A stretch of DNA of 64,000 bases from Sphaerospermopsis torques-reginae ITEP-024. Lineage in GTDB: Bacteria > Cyanobacteriota > Cyanobacteriia > Cyanobacteriales > Nostocaceae. Position 1 is the stretch's first letter, and every line of letters begins with the position of its first letter. A program made the translations under genes and the position numbers. Location of the stretch: positions 930,001 through 994,000 of the forward strand of contig NZ_CP080598.1 in the NCBI RefSeq assembly GCF_019598945.1. The letters run 5' to 3'. Shown here piece after piece: positions 18,117 to 26,912 of this stretch. The notes below the pieces were generated by a model, which was given only the letters and a program-made list of their open reading frames with translations, did not search any database and was not told the DNA's origin.

Positions 18117-20138
18117 CTACTGGGGAAAATAAAGAATCATCATTGCAACTTTGGGATGATGATGAGCGATCGCCTCGGGAATATGACCAAGTAGGGAAAA
18201 TATCTGGCTTTTTTGTGCTACAGTTCCATTTAACAATAATAAGTCATTAGGTTTGAGTAACCGTGATACTTCTCTGACAAAATTACCTTGCAATTTTTGT
18301 ACAGGGATATCTGCTGGTATGATCCCATCTGTTAAATCAATATCTACTCCTTTGCTACTGACGACTTGCAAAAGTTGTAAAGATGCTTTTAATTCGGTGG
18401 CTAAAGTTTTAGCTAGTTTAATATTTTGGGTAAAAGAAATAGCTTGTGCTTGTTGGGTAGTAAAAGCTAAAAATACTCGTGATGTATGTTCAATTGGTAA
18501 AGGAAAACGACTGACTAAAACTGGTACAGAACTGCGTTGCACAATTTTATCAATCACACCACCAAATAAATTTTCTTGGTAAGTGGAATAACCTTTCCAA
18601 CCACAGACTATCACACTAGCTTGTTTTTCTTCTGCTACTCTAGCAATTCCTTTATCAATTGATTCATCAATTCTGCCAATAGGTAAAACTTTAGTAACTG
18701 CGGCATGGGCGATCATTTCTGCGGTGGAAAGTAATTGATTTTGTCTAGCTTTATCTGCGGGTGAAATTGCTTCACCTTCTTCTATTAAAATGTGTAAAGG
18801 TAATAAAGTTCCAGCAGCAGACTTAGCTAAGATCATTGCTAACTTTAACAGGTTATCTTCAGTTTTGGGGTTAGCTACAGGAACTAAAACGCGATCGCCT
18901 AATTTTCCACCTTGAGGTTTTTGAGTAGTAGCATCTTCTGGTTTGATTTTTTTTCCCCATTTTGCTGTCACCCAAGGAGAAGCAATACAGGTAACTAAAA
19001 TCATAGCTATTGTACCATTTACGGTTAATTGATCTACCAATTTGATATTATAAGCAACAGTAATTGCAGCTAAGGTAGAAGCAGCTTGAGCTACTGACAA
19101 CCCAAATATCACCATAATTTTATCATGGTTAAAAGCAAATAATTTACCTGCACCCCAAGCAGGAAGATATTTAGCAATAATGGCAACCGTCACCATTACA
19201 CCAGATACTATTAAAGATTTTGGTTCTTGAATCAGAATTTTGGGATTTACCAACATTCCCACAGAAATGAGGAAAAATGGTACAAATAAAGTATTACCAA
19301 TAAATTGAATCCGATTCATTAACGGACTAAGTTGGGGGATTAATTGGGTAATAGCAACTCCCGCTAAAAAAGCGCCAATAATCGGTTCTATTTGGACGAT
19401 ATCAGCACCGTAAGAAACTACAAACAACGTAGCGAGAACAAAAGTAAACTCTGCCCCTTCATCATGTCCAAATCTTCTAAAAAACCACTTTCCTAAACGG
19501 GGAACACCCCAAAGAGTCAGGAAAGTGTAAATAATCAGAGAAGGAATTAAAAATAACCAAAACTGTAAGGTTAAATTACCTTGATGCGCCCTGACAACTA
19601 CCGCTAATACTAACAGTGCTAAAATATTAGTAATTAAAGTACCGCCAAGAGTAGTAGTTAAAACTTGCGATCGCATAATTCCCAATTTACTCGCTATCGG
19701 TAAAGCCAATAATGTATGGGAAGCAAAACAAGAAGCCACCAAAATAGCAGGTAAAAAACCATAACCTATCGCTAACATTGCCACCGTACCCAAGATCATC
19801 GGAATAGCAAATGTCAACAACCCAAAAATTAACGCCTTATCCGCGTTATATTTCATGTCATCGAGGCTCGTTTCCAAACCTGCCATAAACATCAAAAACA
19901 ACAAACCAACAGTACCCAAAAGGACAATAGTGCTATCTCTGGCTAAAAGTCCGAAACCATGAGGACCAACTATCACCCCAGCCAAAATTAAACCTACGAT
20001 ACCTGGAAGGCGGATTTTTTCAAATAATAGGGGTGCAATTAGCATTATCCCTAAAATTGTCAAAAATACAGGTACAGGTTCTTTAATAGGCGCAGAAACC
20101 ACAGTCGGCAATAAAAAATTAATGGCATCTATGAACAT
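18117..20138 (-). CDS. CPA2 cation:proton antiporter with Usp-like C-terminus
   Basis: A 673-residue protein. Residues about 15-400 form a KefB/NapA-like Na+/H+ exchanger with some 12 hydrophobic helices (LPGIVGLILAGVIVGPHGFG, LLFLMFMAGLETSL, EPIIGAFLAGVAI). The soluble C-terminus (410-673) contains universal-stress-like nucleotide-binding folds (DRVLVPVANPKTEDNLLKLA; VIVCGWKGY). Probably exchanges Na+ or K+ for H+. The same-strand tail relic at 17635 shows that the locus has been rearranged. Confidence 0.88.
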   Translation of the reverse strand: MFIDAINFLLPTVVSAPIKEPVPVFLTILGIMLIAPLLFEKIRLPGIVGLILAGVIVGPHGFGLLARDSTIVLLGTVGLLFLMFMAGLETSLDDMKYNADKALIFGLLTFAIPMILGTVAMLAIGYGFLPAILVASCFASHTLLALPIASKLGIMRSQVLTTTLGGTLITNILALLVLAVVVRAHQGNLTLQFWLFLIPSLIIYTFLTLWGVPRLGKWFFRRFGHDEGAEFTFVLATLFVVSYGADIVQIEPIIGAFLAGVAITQLIPQLSPLMNRIQFIGNTLFVPFFLISVGMLVNPKILIQEPKSLIVSGVMVTVAIIAKYLPAWGAGKLFAFNHDKIMVIFGLSVAQAASTLAAITVAYNIKLVDQLTVNGTIAMILVTCIASPWVTAKWGKKIKPEDATTQKPQGGKLGDRVLVPVANPKTEDNLLKLAMILAKSAAGTLLPLHILIEEGEAISPADKARQNQLLSTAEMIAHAAVTKVLPIGRIDESIDKGIARVAEEKQASVIVCGWKGYSTYQENLFGGVIDKIVQRSSVPVLVSRFPLPIEHTSRVFLAFTTQQAQAISFTQNIKLAKTLATELKASLQLLQVVSSKGVDIDLTDGIIPADIPVQKLQGNFVREVSRLLKPNDLLLLNGTVAQKSQIFSLLGHIPEAIAHHHPKVAMMILYFPQ

Positions 20139-20573
20139 AGATATTTCTCAGGTAGGAAGTTAGCATTCGACTAAAATATCTATTAATTTCTGAAAATACA
20201 AATGCCTTTAGTAGCTATTTTGAGATAGATTTTCGGAAATCGTAAGCATTCAGCTATCAGTAATCAGTAATCAGCTTATAACAGCAAAAACAAAAATTTA
20301 TCAGCATTAATTGAGGAAATTTACACTTTGTGTAGGGAGCATCCCAATTTTGAAAAAAATAAACACAGCCACACCAAAAACTCTCCCTCAACTCTCTTAA
20401 CTTTGTGTACTTTGCGTCCTTTGCGGTTCAATCATATCAAGACTTGGGTGCATATTATTTCCATGGATAAAAATAAATTTACACATTTAAGATGCTCCCT
20501 CTGTGCATTTGTTATTGTTCTTTGTATTTTAGCGTTGAAAGCTGATAACTGACGGCTGAATACTTACCGGAAA

Positions 20574-20733
20574 TTAAGTAAGTTTTTCCTTTAAAGATGC
20601 TACTAAAGCTGGTAAATGTTCTGTAGCCTTACCCTCAAGGACAGTAAACCCATCTAATACATCATACAGTACCTCTGAAAGTAGGAATACCGCTTTCTGC
20701 GGAAAGTCCAGCACCACTAAATACAACTATCAT
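20574..20733 (-). pseudogene. Sir2-like gene relic with internal deletion and frameshift
   Basis: From the ATG at 20733 the reverse strand encodes MIVVFSGAGLSAESGIPTFR, the NAD-binding start of sirtuin-type deacetylases, then hits a stop at once. In the next frame a possible C-terminal tail follows (YDVLDGFTVLEGKATEHLPA to KEKLT, stop at 20574). The central catalytic part is absent. The assignment of the tail to the same gene is an inference. Confidence 0.6.
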
Positions 20734-20761
20734 AATTTTTCAAACCTTCTTCTCGTTATCG

Positions 20762-20782
20762 TTCCCAGTCTGAGACTGGGAA
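20762..20782. repeat. Perfect 9-bp palindrome, 3-nt loop
   Basis: TTCCCAGTC-TGA-GACTGGGAA. This is a dispersed cyanobacterial hairpin sequence, lying upstream of the Sir2-like relic. A regulatory role is not evident. Confidence 0.7.
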
Positions 20783-21210
20783 TGCCATTTTAGAGTCTCT
20801 GACTCAAGTATAAGCATTTTTTTGTCTGAATCAGGATGTCCAAGATTTGAGTATTTTCAGGATGTTGTTTGATGATGGTTGGTTACGCACAAGTCACAGA
20901 AGAATGAACCACGAAGAACGCAAAGGACACGAAGGTAAGAGGTTTTAGAGAGATTTTCTGTTTTCATCCTGTACATCCTTTAATCCTGGTTATCCTGATT
21001 CAGACAAAATACAATTTCTGAAAACTTAGATCAATCTTCAAAAACCATCCTGTAAATCCTTAAATCCTCGAAATCAATAACTTTTTGACTTTTGACTTCC
21101 CTACGGGTGTTCTGATTTAGATTATTCTAACCGCTAAATTTTGATAGTCTTATCACCACTCCCACGTTTAAGCTGATTACTGATAGCTGAATGCTTACTC
21201 AAAATTGATA

Positions 21211-22380
21211 TTACTCTCCCATCTTTTCAAATAAATCTGCTAATACCACATTAGAAAATAAAAACCCATCAGGATCAGTTAACCGCAATTTTTCCCCCAT
21301 AATTTGTACCCAACCTTTACCCAAATAAGGATACAAACATTGTTTGATTTCTGCTACTTTTTCTGTACCAAACTTTTGGGTTAATGTCTTTAAATTCAAA
21401 CCGGATGCTAAACGCAAACCCAGCATTAAAGTTTCTAATAATTCTTCCTCTATAGGTGTGATTTCACAATCAATAATTGCACCATTTTCTAACCATTGAT
21501 AATATTCTTTGGTTTTACGAGGACGGGTAAAGCGTTTACCTTGTACATAACTAGCTGCACCCATTCCGAAACCGTAATAAGACAAATTTTGCCAATAAAC
21601 TAAATTATGTTGACATTGATGTCCGCTTTTGGCATAGTTGGAAATTTCATAATGTTCATAACGTGCATCTGTTAATATTTTTTGCCCTAATTGATACATT
21701 TTGACAGTGGTTTCATCTGTCGGTAGGGGTTGATCTCCTGGTTGGTAATAACGTCCGAAAGCTGTACCCGGTTCTATGGTTAAATCATAAATAGATATAT
21801 GTGTTGGCGAAATTTCTACCGCTTTAGTTAGGGAATTTTCCCATTGATCTAAAGACTGATGTGGTAAACCAGAAATTAAGTCTATGCTAAATTCGGGTAT
21901 TTCGACTTGGTGAATTAAATCAATAGCTGCAAAAATATCTTCAACTGAGTGCGATCGCCCTGCAATTTTTAACAATTCTGCTGCAAACGTTTGCACACCC
22001 AAACTTACCCGGTTCACACCTGCATTTTTATATCCTGTGATATGTGCTAAATCAAAAGTACCGGGGTCCATTTCCATTGAAATTTCTACACTTGATACAA
22101 TGCCAAAACGCTTTTCTAATGTTGTTAAAATCTGTTGTAATTGTTCTGTAGATAACAGCGAAGGTGTACCACCACCAAAGAAAATGGTTTTTAAAGGTTG
22201 ATTAAAAGTGGGTGCAGAGTTTATTTCTTGACAAACTGCCTCAACATATTGACTAATTGTATGTGATGTTTCACCCCGTGAGCGATCGCCCACCACAAAC
22301 ACCGGAAAATCACAATAAAAACACCGCCGACGACAAAAAGGAATATGTACATAAGCAGCAGTAGGAACAGAAAAACTCAT
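21211..22380 (-). CDS. hemW: Radical SAM heme chaperone HemW
   Basis: A 389-residue radical SAM protein with AYVHIPFCRRRCFYCDF (CxxxCxxC cluster motif without the fourth Cys of HemN), then FFGGGTPSLL, SMEMDPGTF, GVNRVSLGVQTF and the C-terminal HemN-C domain. Lack of the HemN fourth Cys favours HemW, which binds heme and delivers it to membrane cytochromes, over coproporphyrinogen oxidase. Followed upstream by a TTTTAGA repeat at 22386-22413. Confidence 0.88.
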   Translation of the reverse strand: MSFSVPTAAYVHIPFCRRRCFYCDFPVFVVGDRSRGETSHTISQYVEAVCQEINSAPTFNQPLKTIFFGGGTPSLLSTEQLQQILTTLEKRFGIVSSVEISMEMDPGTFDLAHITGYKNAGVNRVSLGVQTFAAELLKIAGRSHSVEDIFAAIDLIHQVEIPEFSIDLISGLPHQSLDQWENSLTKAVEISPTHISIYDLTIEPGTAFGRYYQPGDQPLPTDETTVKMYQLGQKILTDARYEHYEISNYAKSGHQCQHNLVYWQNLSYYGFGMGAASYVQGKRFTRPRKTKEYYQWLENGAIIDCEITPIEEELLETLMLGLRLASGLNLKTLTQKFGTEKVAEIKQCLYPYLGKGWVQIMGEKLRLTDPDGFLFSNVVLADLFEKMGE

Positions 22381-22675
22381 AATATTTTAGATTTTAGATT
22401 TTAGATTTTAGATTGATTTGATCTCAAAATTAGGATTAGGTGATAAATTACCAATTACCAATTACCAATTACCCATTCTCAGTTTCTTTACAACAATTCA
22501 TCTTTTGATAACAAAAATAATAATAATTATGCAAGGAAAAGTCTTTGGGTATAATGTTTGCATAATTGTATTAACTGGTAAACCTATAGTGTAAGTTCAT
22601 ATTTCCCAAGCAATCACCGTTGAAATAAAAAATACCTTACTCTAATGGGTAAACACAGTCGCAGGAAACATTATC

Positions 22676-23752
22676 ATGCTTGATTTCACTATCATTCTCT
22701 CATTTATTATCGCATCTGCCGGAATCGGTTATTTCAGTACCGACCTCCTCCCCTCTGGAACTCTTGACGGAGTAACCAACCTAGACGCTTTACGCTTAGT
22801 TGTTGCTGTCTTTGCTGCTATCATCGGTGGTGCAGTGGGTTTAAGTTTCCAGACTACCTACCGCCGCTTAGAAGCACAAGTGAAAGAAATGCCTCTAGAA
22901 GTCATTTTAACTCGTGCCATTGGTTTAGTAATTGGGTTATTACTGGCTAATTTAATGTTAGCCCCGCTATTTTTATTACCCATTCCCGCAGATTTCAGCT
23001 TTATTAAACCTATAGTAGCTGTTGTTGGCAGTATCATACTTTCCGTAACGGGTATGAATTTAGCAGATACCCACGGACGGGGTTTATTACGCTTAATTAA
23101 TCCTAACACTGTGGAAACTTTAGTAGTGGAAGGAACTCTCAAACCTGCAAATACTAAAGTTTTAGATACTAGCTGCATTATTGATGGCCGCATTGAAGCA
23201 TTGTTAGAAACGGGATTTTTAGAAGGAGTAATAATTGTTCCCCGGTTTATTTTGCAAGAGTTACAACAAGTAGCTGACGCAAGTAAAGATGTAAAACGGG
23301 TGCGAGGTAGAAGAGGTTTAGACATTCTCAACCGCATCCGAGAAACTTACCCAGAAAGGATTTTGATTAATCCTGTAGACTATGAAGAGATTCATACAGT
23401 TGATGCAAAATTGGTAAAATTTGCCCAAGAAATTAACGGAACACTATTAACTAATGACTACAATTTATCAAAAGTTGCTAGTGTGCAAAAAGTCCCAGTT
23501 TTGAATGTTAATGATTTAGTAAATGCGGTGCGTCCTTCTTATTTACCTGGTGATAATATTGATTTGAAAATTCTCAAAGAAGGTAAAGAACCAACTCAAG
23601 GTATCGGTTATCTTGATGATGGAACAATGGTAGTTGTTGAAGAGGGAAGCGGTTTTGTGGGTGCTGAACTGCGTGTAGTTGTCACCAGTGCTTTACAAAC
23701 CTCAGCAGGGAGAATGATTTTTGCTAAACCTCAAGCTTCCGCTTTAGCGTGA
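22676..23752 (+). CDS. PIN-TRAM membrane protein (YacL-like)
   Basis: A 358-residue protein. Four hydrophobic helices (residues 1-150) are followed by a PIN nuclease domain beginning VLDTSCIIDGRIEALLETGF (about 160-285), then a TRAM RNA-binding domain (about 295-345, GQ..GYLDDGTMVVVEEG). Domain order matches the widespread YacL/PIN-TRAM family of putative membrane-bound RNases. An intrinsic terminator follows at 23784-23812. Confidence 0.88.
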   Translation: MLDFTIILSFIIASAGIGYFSTDLLPSGTLDGVTNLDALRLVVAVFAAIIGGAVGLSFQTTYRRLEAQVKEMPLEVILTRAIGLVIGLLLANLMLAPLFLLPIPADFSFIKPIVAVVGSIILSVTGMNLADTHGRGLLRLINPNTVETLVVEGTLKPANTKVLDTSCIIDGRIEALLETGFLEGVIIVPRFILQELQQVADASKDVKRVRGRRGLDILNRIRETYPERILINPVDYEEIHTVDAKLVKFAQEINGTLLTNDYNLSKVASVQKVPVLNVNDLVNAVRPSYLPGDNIDLKILKEGKEPTQGIGYLDDGTMVVVEEGSGFVGAELRVVVTSALQTSAGRMIFAKPQASALA

Positions 23753-23783
23753 GGAAAATGCTAAAGAAAATAGCTGTTTTCCC

Positions 23784-23812
23784 ATCCCTGATTTCTTGAG
23801 TCAGGGATTTTG
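23784..23812 (+). terminator. Intrinsic terminator after the PIN-TRAM gene
   Basis: ATCCCTGA, loop of nine, TCAGGGAT followed by TTTGTATTTT: an 8-bp stem with a T-rich tail 31 bp after the stop codon. Confidence 0.8.
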
Positions 23813-23923
23813 TATTTTAATCCTGACTCCTGTACGGGAATTTTAGATTTTAGATTTTAGATTTCAGATTTTAGATTAAAAAAATTGGGTATAAGTCCAT
23901 GTCCTTGGAACCATCCCAATTTT

Positions 23924-24997
23924 TCAACTTGATTTTTCAACTTGAGTTTTCATCAATTTCTGCACACTTACCAAAGCTCGATTTAATTCATAATTTCTGA
24001 TTTCTGGATTTTGTAAAAAAGCTTGTTGTTCTTCTTCTATCATTTTTACATCTTGTACCACCAAACCGTCAAGTAATTTCTGCGCTGCACCAAATAAGCT
24101 ATCTTTAATAAACTTCCGAAACCATACTGGTAATTTGTGTAATCTCCAAAAAGCATTGAGTGAGGTAAAATGAATTAAATAAGCTTTGGTTTCTGTCTCG
24201 TTTACTGGACATAATAAACAGTAAATTTTAAAATCTTTACCCAAGGTAGACACCCAATGAGGATAAACATAACTCACGTCTAATGGTTCAGGATGCAACC
24301 GACGCAAAGCAGGAAAAAATAATTGAGAAATTGACCAAATTTTATCTATTTTATAATAACTTTGGGCTGTATAATGGGCATGAACTTTATTTTCATCTTC
24401 ATCAATATTTTGCAGTGATGCTTCCGCCCAAGCTTGTAAATCTTGATGCAAATGTCCGTGATACATATCCATCAAATTTTCAATTAAATAAGAATAATGA
24501 GCTTGTGTTTGAATGGTGGAAACTGTGGCAATATAATTTAAATTATCCCATTCTGGTAAACCCATTGGTTCTTTATTTGGTTCTTTATTTCCCGGAAATA
24601 ACCAAATAAAACCATCTTGTTCTTTCACAGGATAACGGCGAATTTTACAAGTTGGTAATTTTTGATTATCTGCTAAATAGGGAACTGCTGCACATTCACC
24701 TTCACTATTGAACCGCCAACCGTGATAAGCACATTCTAATTCGTTGTTTATTACTTGCCCATGACTAAGTTTAACTTGACGATGGGGACAACGGTCTTCT
24801 AAAGCGTGAATTTTTCCTGTACTATCTCGATAAAGTGCGATCGCCTGTTTCCAAATTGTTACAGCTAAAGAATTATTTGTAACTTCGTAACTTCGTGCAA
24901 CCACATACCAATGATTAGGGTTAATTCCTAATTGGCGGACACTTTTTGGTAACAATGGAGAAATAGATGCGTTTGTTTCAGGTATTGTTTGTTGCAT
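23924..24997 (-). CDS. Rieske [2Fe-2S] ring-hydroxylating oxygenase (PaO-like)
   Basis: A 357-residue oxygenase alpha subunit. The Rieske cluster motif CPHRQVKLSHG and CAYHGW lies near residues 68-92. The mononuclear iron site is likely in LMDMYHGHLHQD near 166-178. The layout resembles pheophorbide a oxygenase/vanillate demethylase-like proteins common in cyanobacteria. The substrate is unknown. No reductase gene is adjacent. Confidence 0.85.
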   Translation of the reverse strand: MQQTIPETNASISPLLPKSVRQLGINPNHWYVVARSYEVTNNSLAVTIWKQAIALYRDSTGKIHALEDRCPHRQVKLSHGQVINNELECAYHGWRFNSEGECAAVPYLADNQKLPTCKIRRYPVKEQDGFIWLFPGNKEPNKEPMGLPEWDNLNYIATVSTIQTQAHYSYLIENLMDMYHGHLHQDLQAWAEASLQNIDEDENKVHAHYTAQSYYKIDKIWSISQLFFPALRRLHPEPLDVSYVYPHWVSTLGKDFKIYCLLCPVNETETKAYLIHFTSLNAFWRLHKLPVWFRKFIKDSLFGAAQKLLDGLVVQDVKMIEEEQQAFLQNPEIRNYELNRALVSVQKLMKTQVEKSS

Positions 24998-25193
24998 AAA
25001 ATATTAATATTTAGGTATATTCCAAGATATAATATAAAAATAATATTTGATTTTTGCTCTCACTCACTAGACAAACCTTTATTTCTTCTTTCCTGTTCCC
25101 TGTTCCCTAAACTTCTGACAAAAGCCAATTTTGCCTACAAACGATAAAGTAGTTGTAGATTAAAGCAGTAACTATATTGAGGAAAAAATCTGT

Positions 25194-25673
25194 ATGACAA
25201 GCTACCAAGAAACTCTCACTCCTGATGAATTAGTTGATGAACTCATTGCCGAAACATCCAGTATTAATCATGTAGAATTAATTGAAAATGTCATTAGCAC
25301 CTTAGAAGAAGATAAAAGCGCAATGGTTAGCCATTCACCAGATGGCGCTTATCTGTGGAAATTTAAATATGGAACAGTGGAAGTATTCGTACAACTCACA
25401 GGTCCTAGTGATGAAGATACTATCACGGTTTGGGCTGGGGTGCTGAAATTACCCGCTAAAGATGAACCCAAATTAATGCGTTATCTGTTAGAGTTGAACT
25501 GTACTGTTACCTTGGAAGCTCGTTTTGGCATAATTGAAAACCAAGTAGTTGTCATTTCCACACGCACTGTAGCAGAATTGTCACCAGGGGAAATTTCCCG
25601 GATCATTACTATTGTGGCCACTATCGCCGATAATTATGATGAGCCTTTGATTGCAGATTATGGTATAGCATAG
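25194..25673 (+). CDS. YbjN domain-containing protein
   Basis: A 159-residue acidic soluble protein with a YbjN/type III secretion chaperone-like fold: VELIENVISTLEEDKSAMV, alternating strands VEVFVQLTGPSDEDTITVW, LMRYLLELNCTVTLEARFG. In cyanobacteria the family is common and its role not defined. The gene has its own upstream region and ends 50 bp before the lipoate ligase gene. Confidence 0.78.
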   Translation: MTSYQETLTPDELVDELIAETSSINHVELIENVISTLEEDKSAMVSHSPDGAYLWKFKYGTVEVFVQLTGPSDEDTITVWAGVLKLPAKDEPKLMRYLLELNCTVTLEARFGIIENQVVVISTRTVAELSPGEISRIITIVATIADNYDEPLIADYGIA

Positions 25674-25723
25674 GCAATTTTAGATTTTAGATTTTGAATT
25701 TTAGATTTTGGATTTTAGATTTT

Positions 25724-26464
25724 GTGGTAAAACAGGTTTGGCGACTAATTCCTTGTTTTGCGGCTGCTGGTAAAATACAAATGGCAGTTGACAGATGGTT
25801 GCTAGAACAGCATGAGTCAGGAAAACATCCTTCCACTCTGCGGTTTTATACTTGGTCGCCTCCTGCGATTTCTTTGGGTTATCATCAAAAAAAATACCCG
25901 GAATTTTGGGAAAATTTATCCACTAATTTCACTGAGAATGGTGATAAACTTGATTTGGTACGTCGTCCTAGTGGTGGTAGAGCAGTTTTACACCAAGGTG
26001 ATTTAACTTACGCAGTCATCACTTCGGGAATACCGGGTAGTCGGTTACAAGCTTATACCAAGATTTGTGAATTTTTGATTGCTGGATGGCGATCGCTCGG
26101 TGTAGAGTTAAACTACGGTCAAGCTGGCCGTGGTTATATTCACAACCCTAACTGTTTTGCAACTGCTACAGGTGCAGATTTAATTTTAGCAGATGGCAGT
26201 AAATTAATTGGTAGCGCCCAACTGCGACGGGGAAAGGCAATCTTACAACATGGTTCTATAATTTTACACCCAAATGGGGATTTATTTCAACAAGTATTTG
26301 GGAAAGATACTTTTACACCTGTGAAACTACCTGAAAATTTAGATCAAGAAACGATCATTAATACTTTAACTGATGCAGCTTCTGATAGTTTTAATATGCA
26401 GGTTGAAATACAACCACTTTCTGAAATTGAATGGGAAGAAATTTTAGCAAAAGCACAATATTAA
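25724..26464 (+). CDS. Lipoate/octanoate-protein ligase family protein
   Basis: A 246-residue member of the BPL/LplA/LipB fold. RRPSGGRAVLHQGDLTYAV is the ligand-binding motif and GSKLIGSAQLRRGKAILQHG carries the catalytic Lys region. It probably attaches lipoate or octanoate to 2-oxoacid dehydrogenases or the glycine cleavage H protein. The frame can start at a TTG in an ATTTTAG repeat (25694). The GTG at 25724 (VVKQVWRLIP) is preferred because the residues before it only translate the repeat. Confidence 0.85.
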   Translation: MVKQVWRLIPCFAAAGKIQMAVDRWLLEQHESGKHPSTLRFYTWSPPAISLGYHQKKYPEFWENLSTNFTENGDKLDLVRRPSGGRAVLHQGDLTYAVITSGIPGSRLQAYTKICEFLIAGWRSLGVELNYGQAGRGYIHNPNCFATATGADLILADGSKLIGSAQLRRGKAILQHGSIILHPNGDLFQQVFGKDTFTPVKLPENLDQETIINTLTDAASDSFNMQVEIQPLSEIEWEEILAKAQY

Positions 26465-26495
26465 TAAATATTGTTTTTTTATATTTCATCTCATG

Positions 26496-26563
26496 CAAAA
26501 AACGTCCGGGAGTGTTACCGTGTTTCCACCCCAGACGCTTTTTGAACTTTGCTCCTCACACAC
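26496..26563 (-). ncRNA. Yfr2-like small RNA, copy 2
   Basis: Read on the minus strand: a TATATT -10 box (26570-26575), six bases, then GTGTGTGAGGAGC, a spacer, and a stem CGTCTGGG/CCCGGACG enclosing GTGGAAACACGGTAACACT and ending in TTTTTT. The GGAAACA/GGTAACA loop and the GTGTGAGGAG 5' part, complementary to the Yfr1 core CUCCUCACAC, are as I recall them for the cyanobacterial Yfr2 family. Stem positions covary with copy 1. Confidence 0.7.
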
Positions 26564-26664
26564 AACTAGAATATATCACTGGTTCAATAGAATAGCAAGA
26601 GTTTTCTTGGAAATTTTATATTAGTAAATTAAATATATCGTTTGCAGGGAAAATACAGCCAAAT

Positions 26665-26737
26665 AAAAAACGCCTGGGAGTGTTACCGTGTTTCCACCCC
26701 AAGCGTTTTTTATATTCAACATTGCTCCTCACACACA
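26665..26737 (-). ncRNA. Yfr2-like small RNA, copy 1
   Basis: Same layout as the copy at 26496: a TAACTT-like -10, GTGTGTGAGGAGC, a longer spacer, then the stem CGCTTGGG/CCCAGGCG around GTGGAAACACGGTAACACT and a TTTTTT tail. The loop is identical to the other copy. Stem pair 3 is C-G here and T-A there, pair 4 is T-G here and C-G there, so pairing is kept while bases change. Confidence 0.7.
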
Positions 26738-26912
26738 ATGGTTAAGTTATCACTGCTAATTTAAAAAACAAGTATTGTGAGTGACACTTTCAAAACTGCA
26801 CTAATGTTAGGGACTGGGGACTGGGGACTGGGTTATTAACTTCCCTTTCTTCCCCATCTCCCCATCTCCGCATCTCTCCTGACTCCTGACTCCTGACTCC
26901 TTGAACTCCTAA

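Larger units (their letters stand above)
20139..21210. other. 1.07-kb intergenic region with gene relics and dispersed repeats
   Basis: No intact gene is seen. The region holds cagtaatcagtaatcagc repeats near 20253, a ctttgcgtcctttgcggttc dispersed motif near 20410, the Sir2-like relic at 20574-20733, a strong palindrome at 20762-20782, and two or three copies of the 36-bp dispersed repeat (20830-20870, 20965-21007, 21048-21075). The reading frames present are AT-rich and without a domain. Confidence 0.6.
26465..26912. other. Intergenic region holding two small RNA genes and a repeat
   Basis: The 448-bp gap contains the two Yfr2-like RNA genes (minus strand), about 100 bp of unique AT-rich sequence between them, a GGGGACT repeat near 26812-26832 and a GACTCCT repeat at 26877-26903 just before the 3' end of purH. 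Confidence 0.6.

Noticed and set aside
20328-20552. 74-codon open frame in the intergenic region
   Set aside because: It runs through dispersed repeat motifs (ctttgcgtcctttgcggttc) and has no domain or codon pattern of a gene.
21211-22380. Oxygen-independent coproporphyrinogen oxidase HemN
   Set aside because: The fourth Cys after CxxxCxxC is absent (Asp-Phe follows), which fits HemW.
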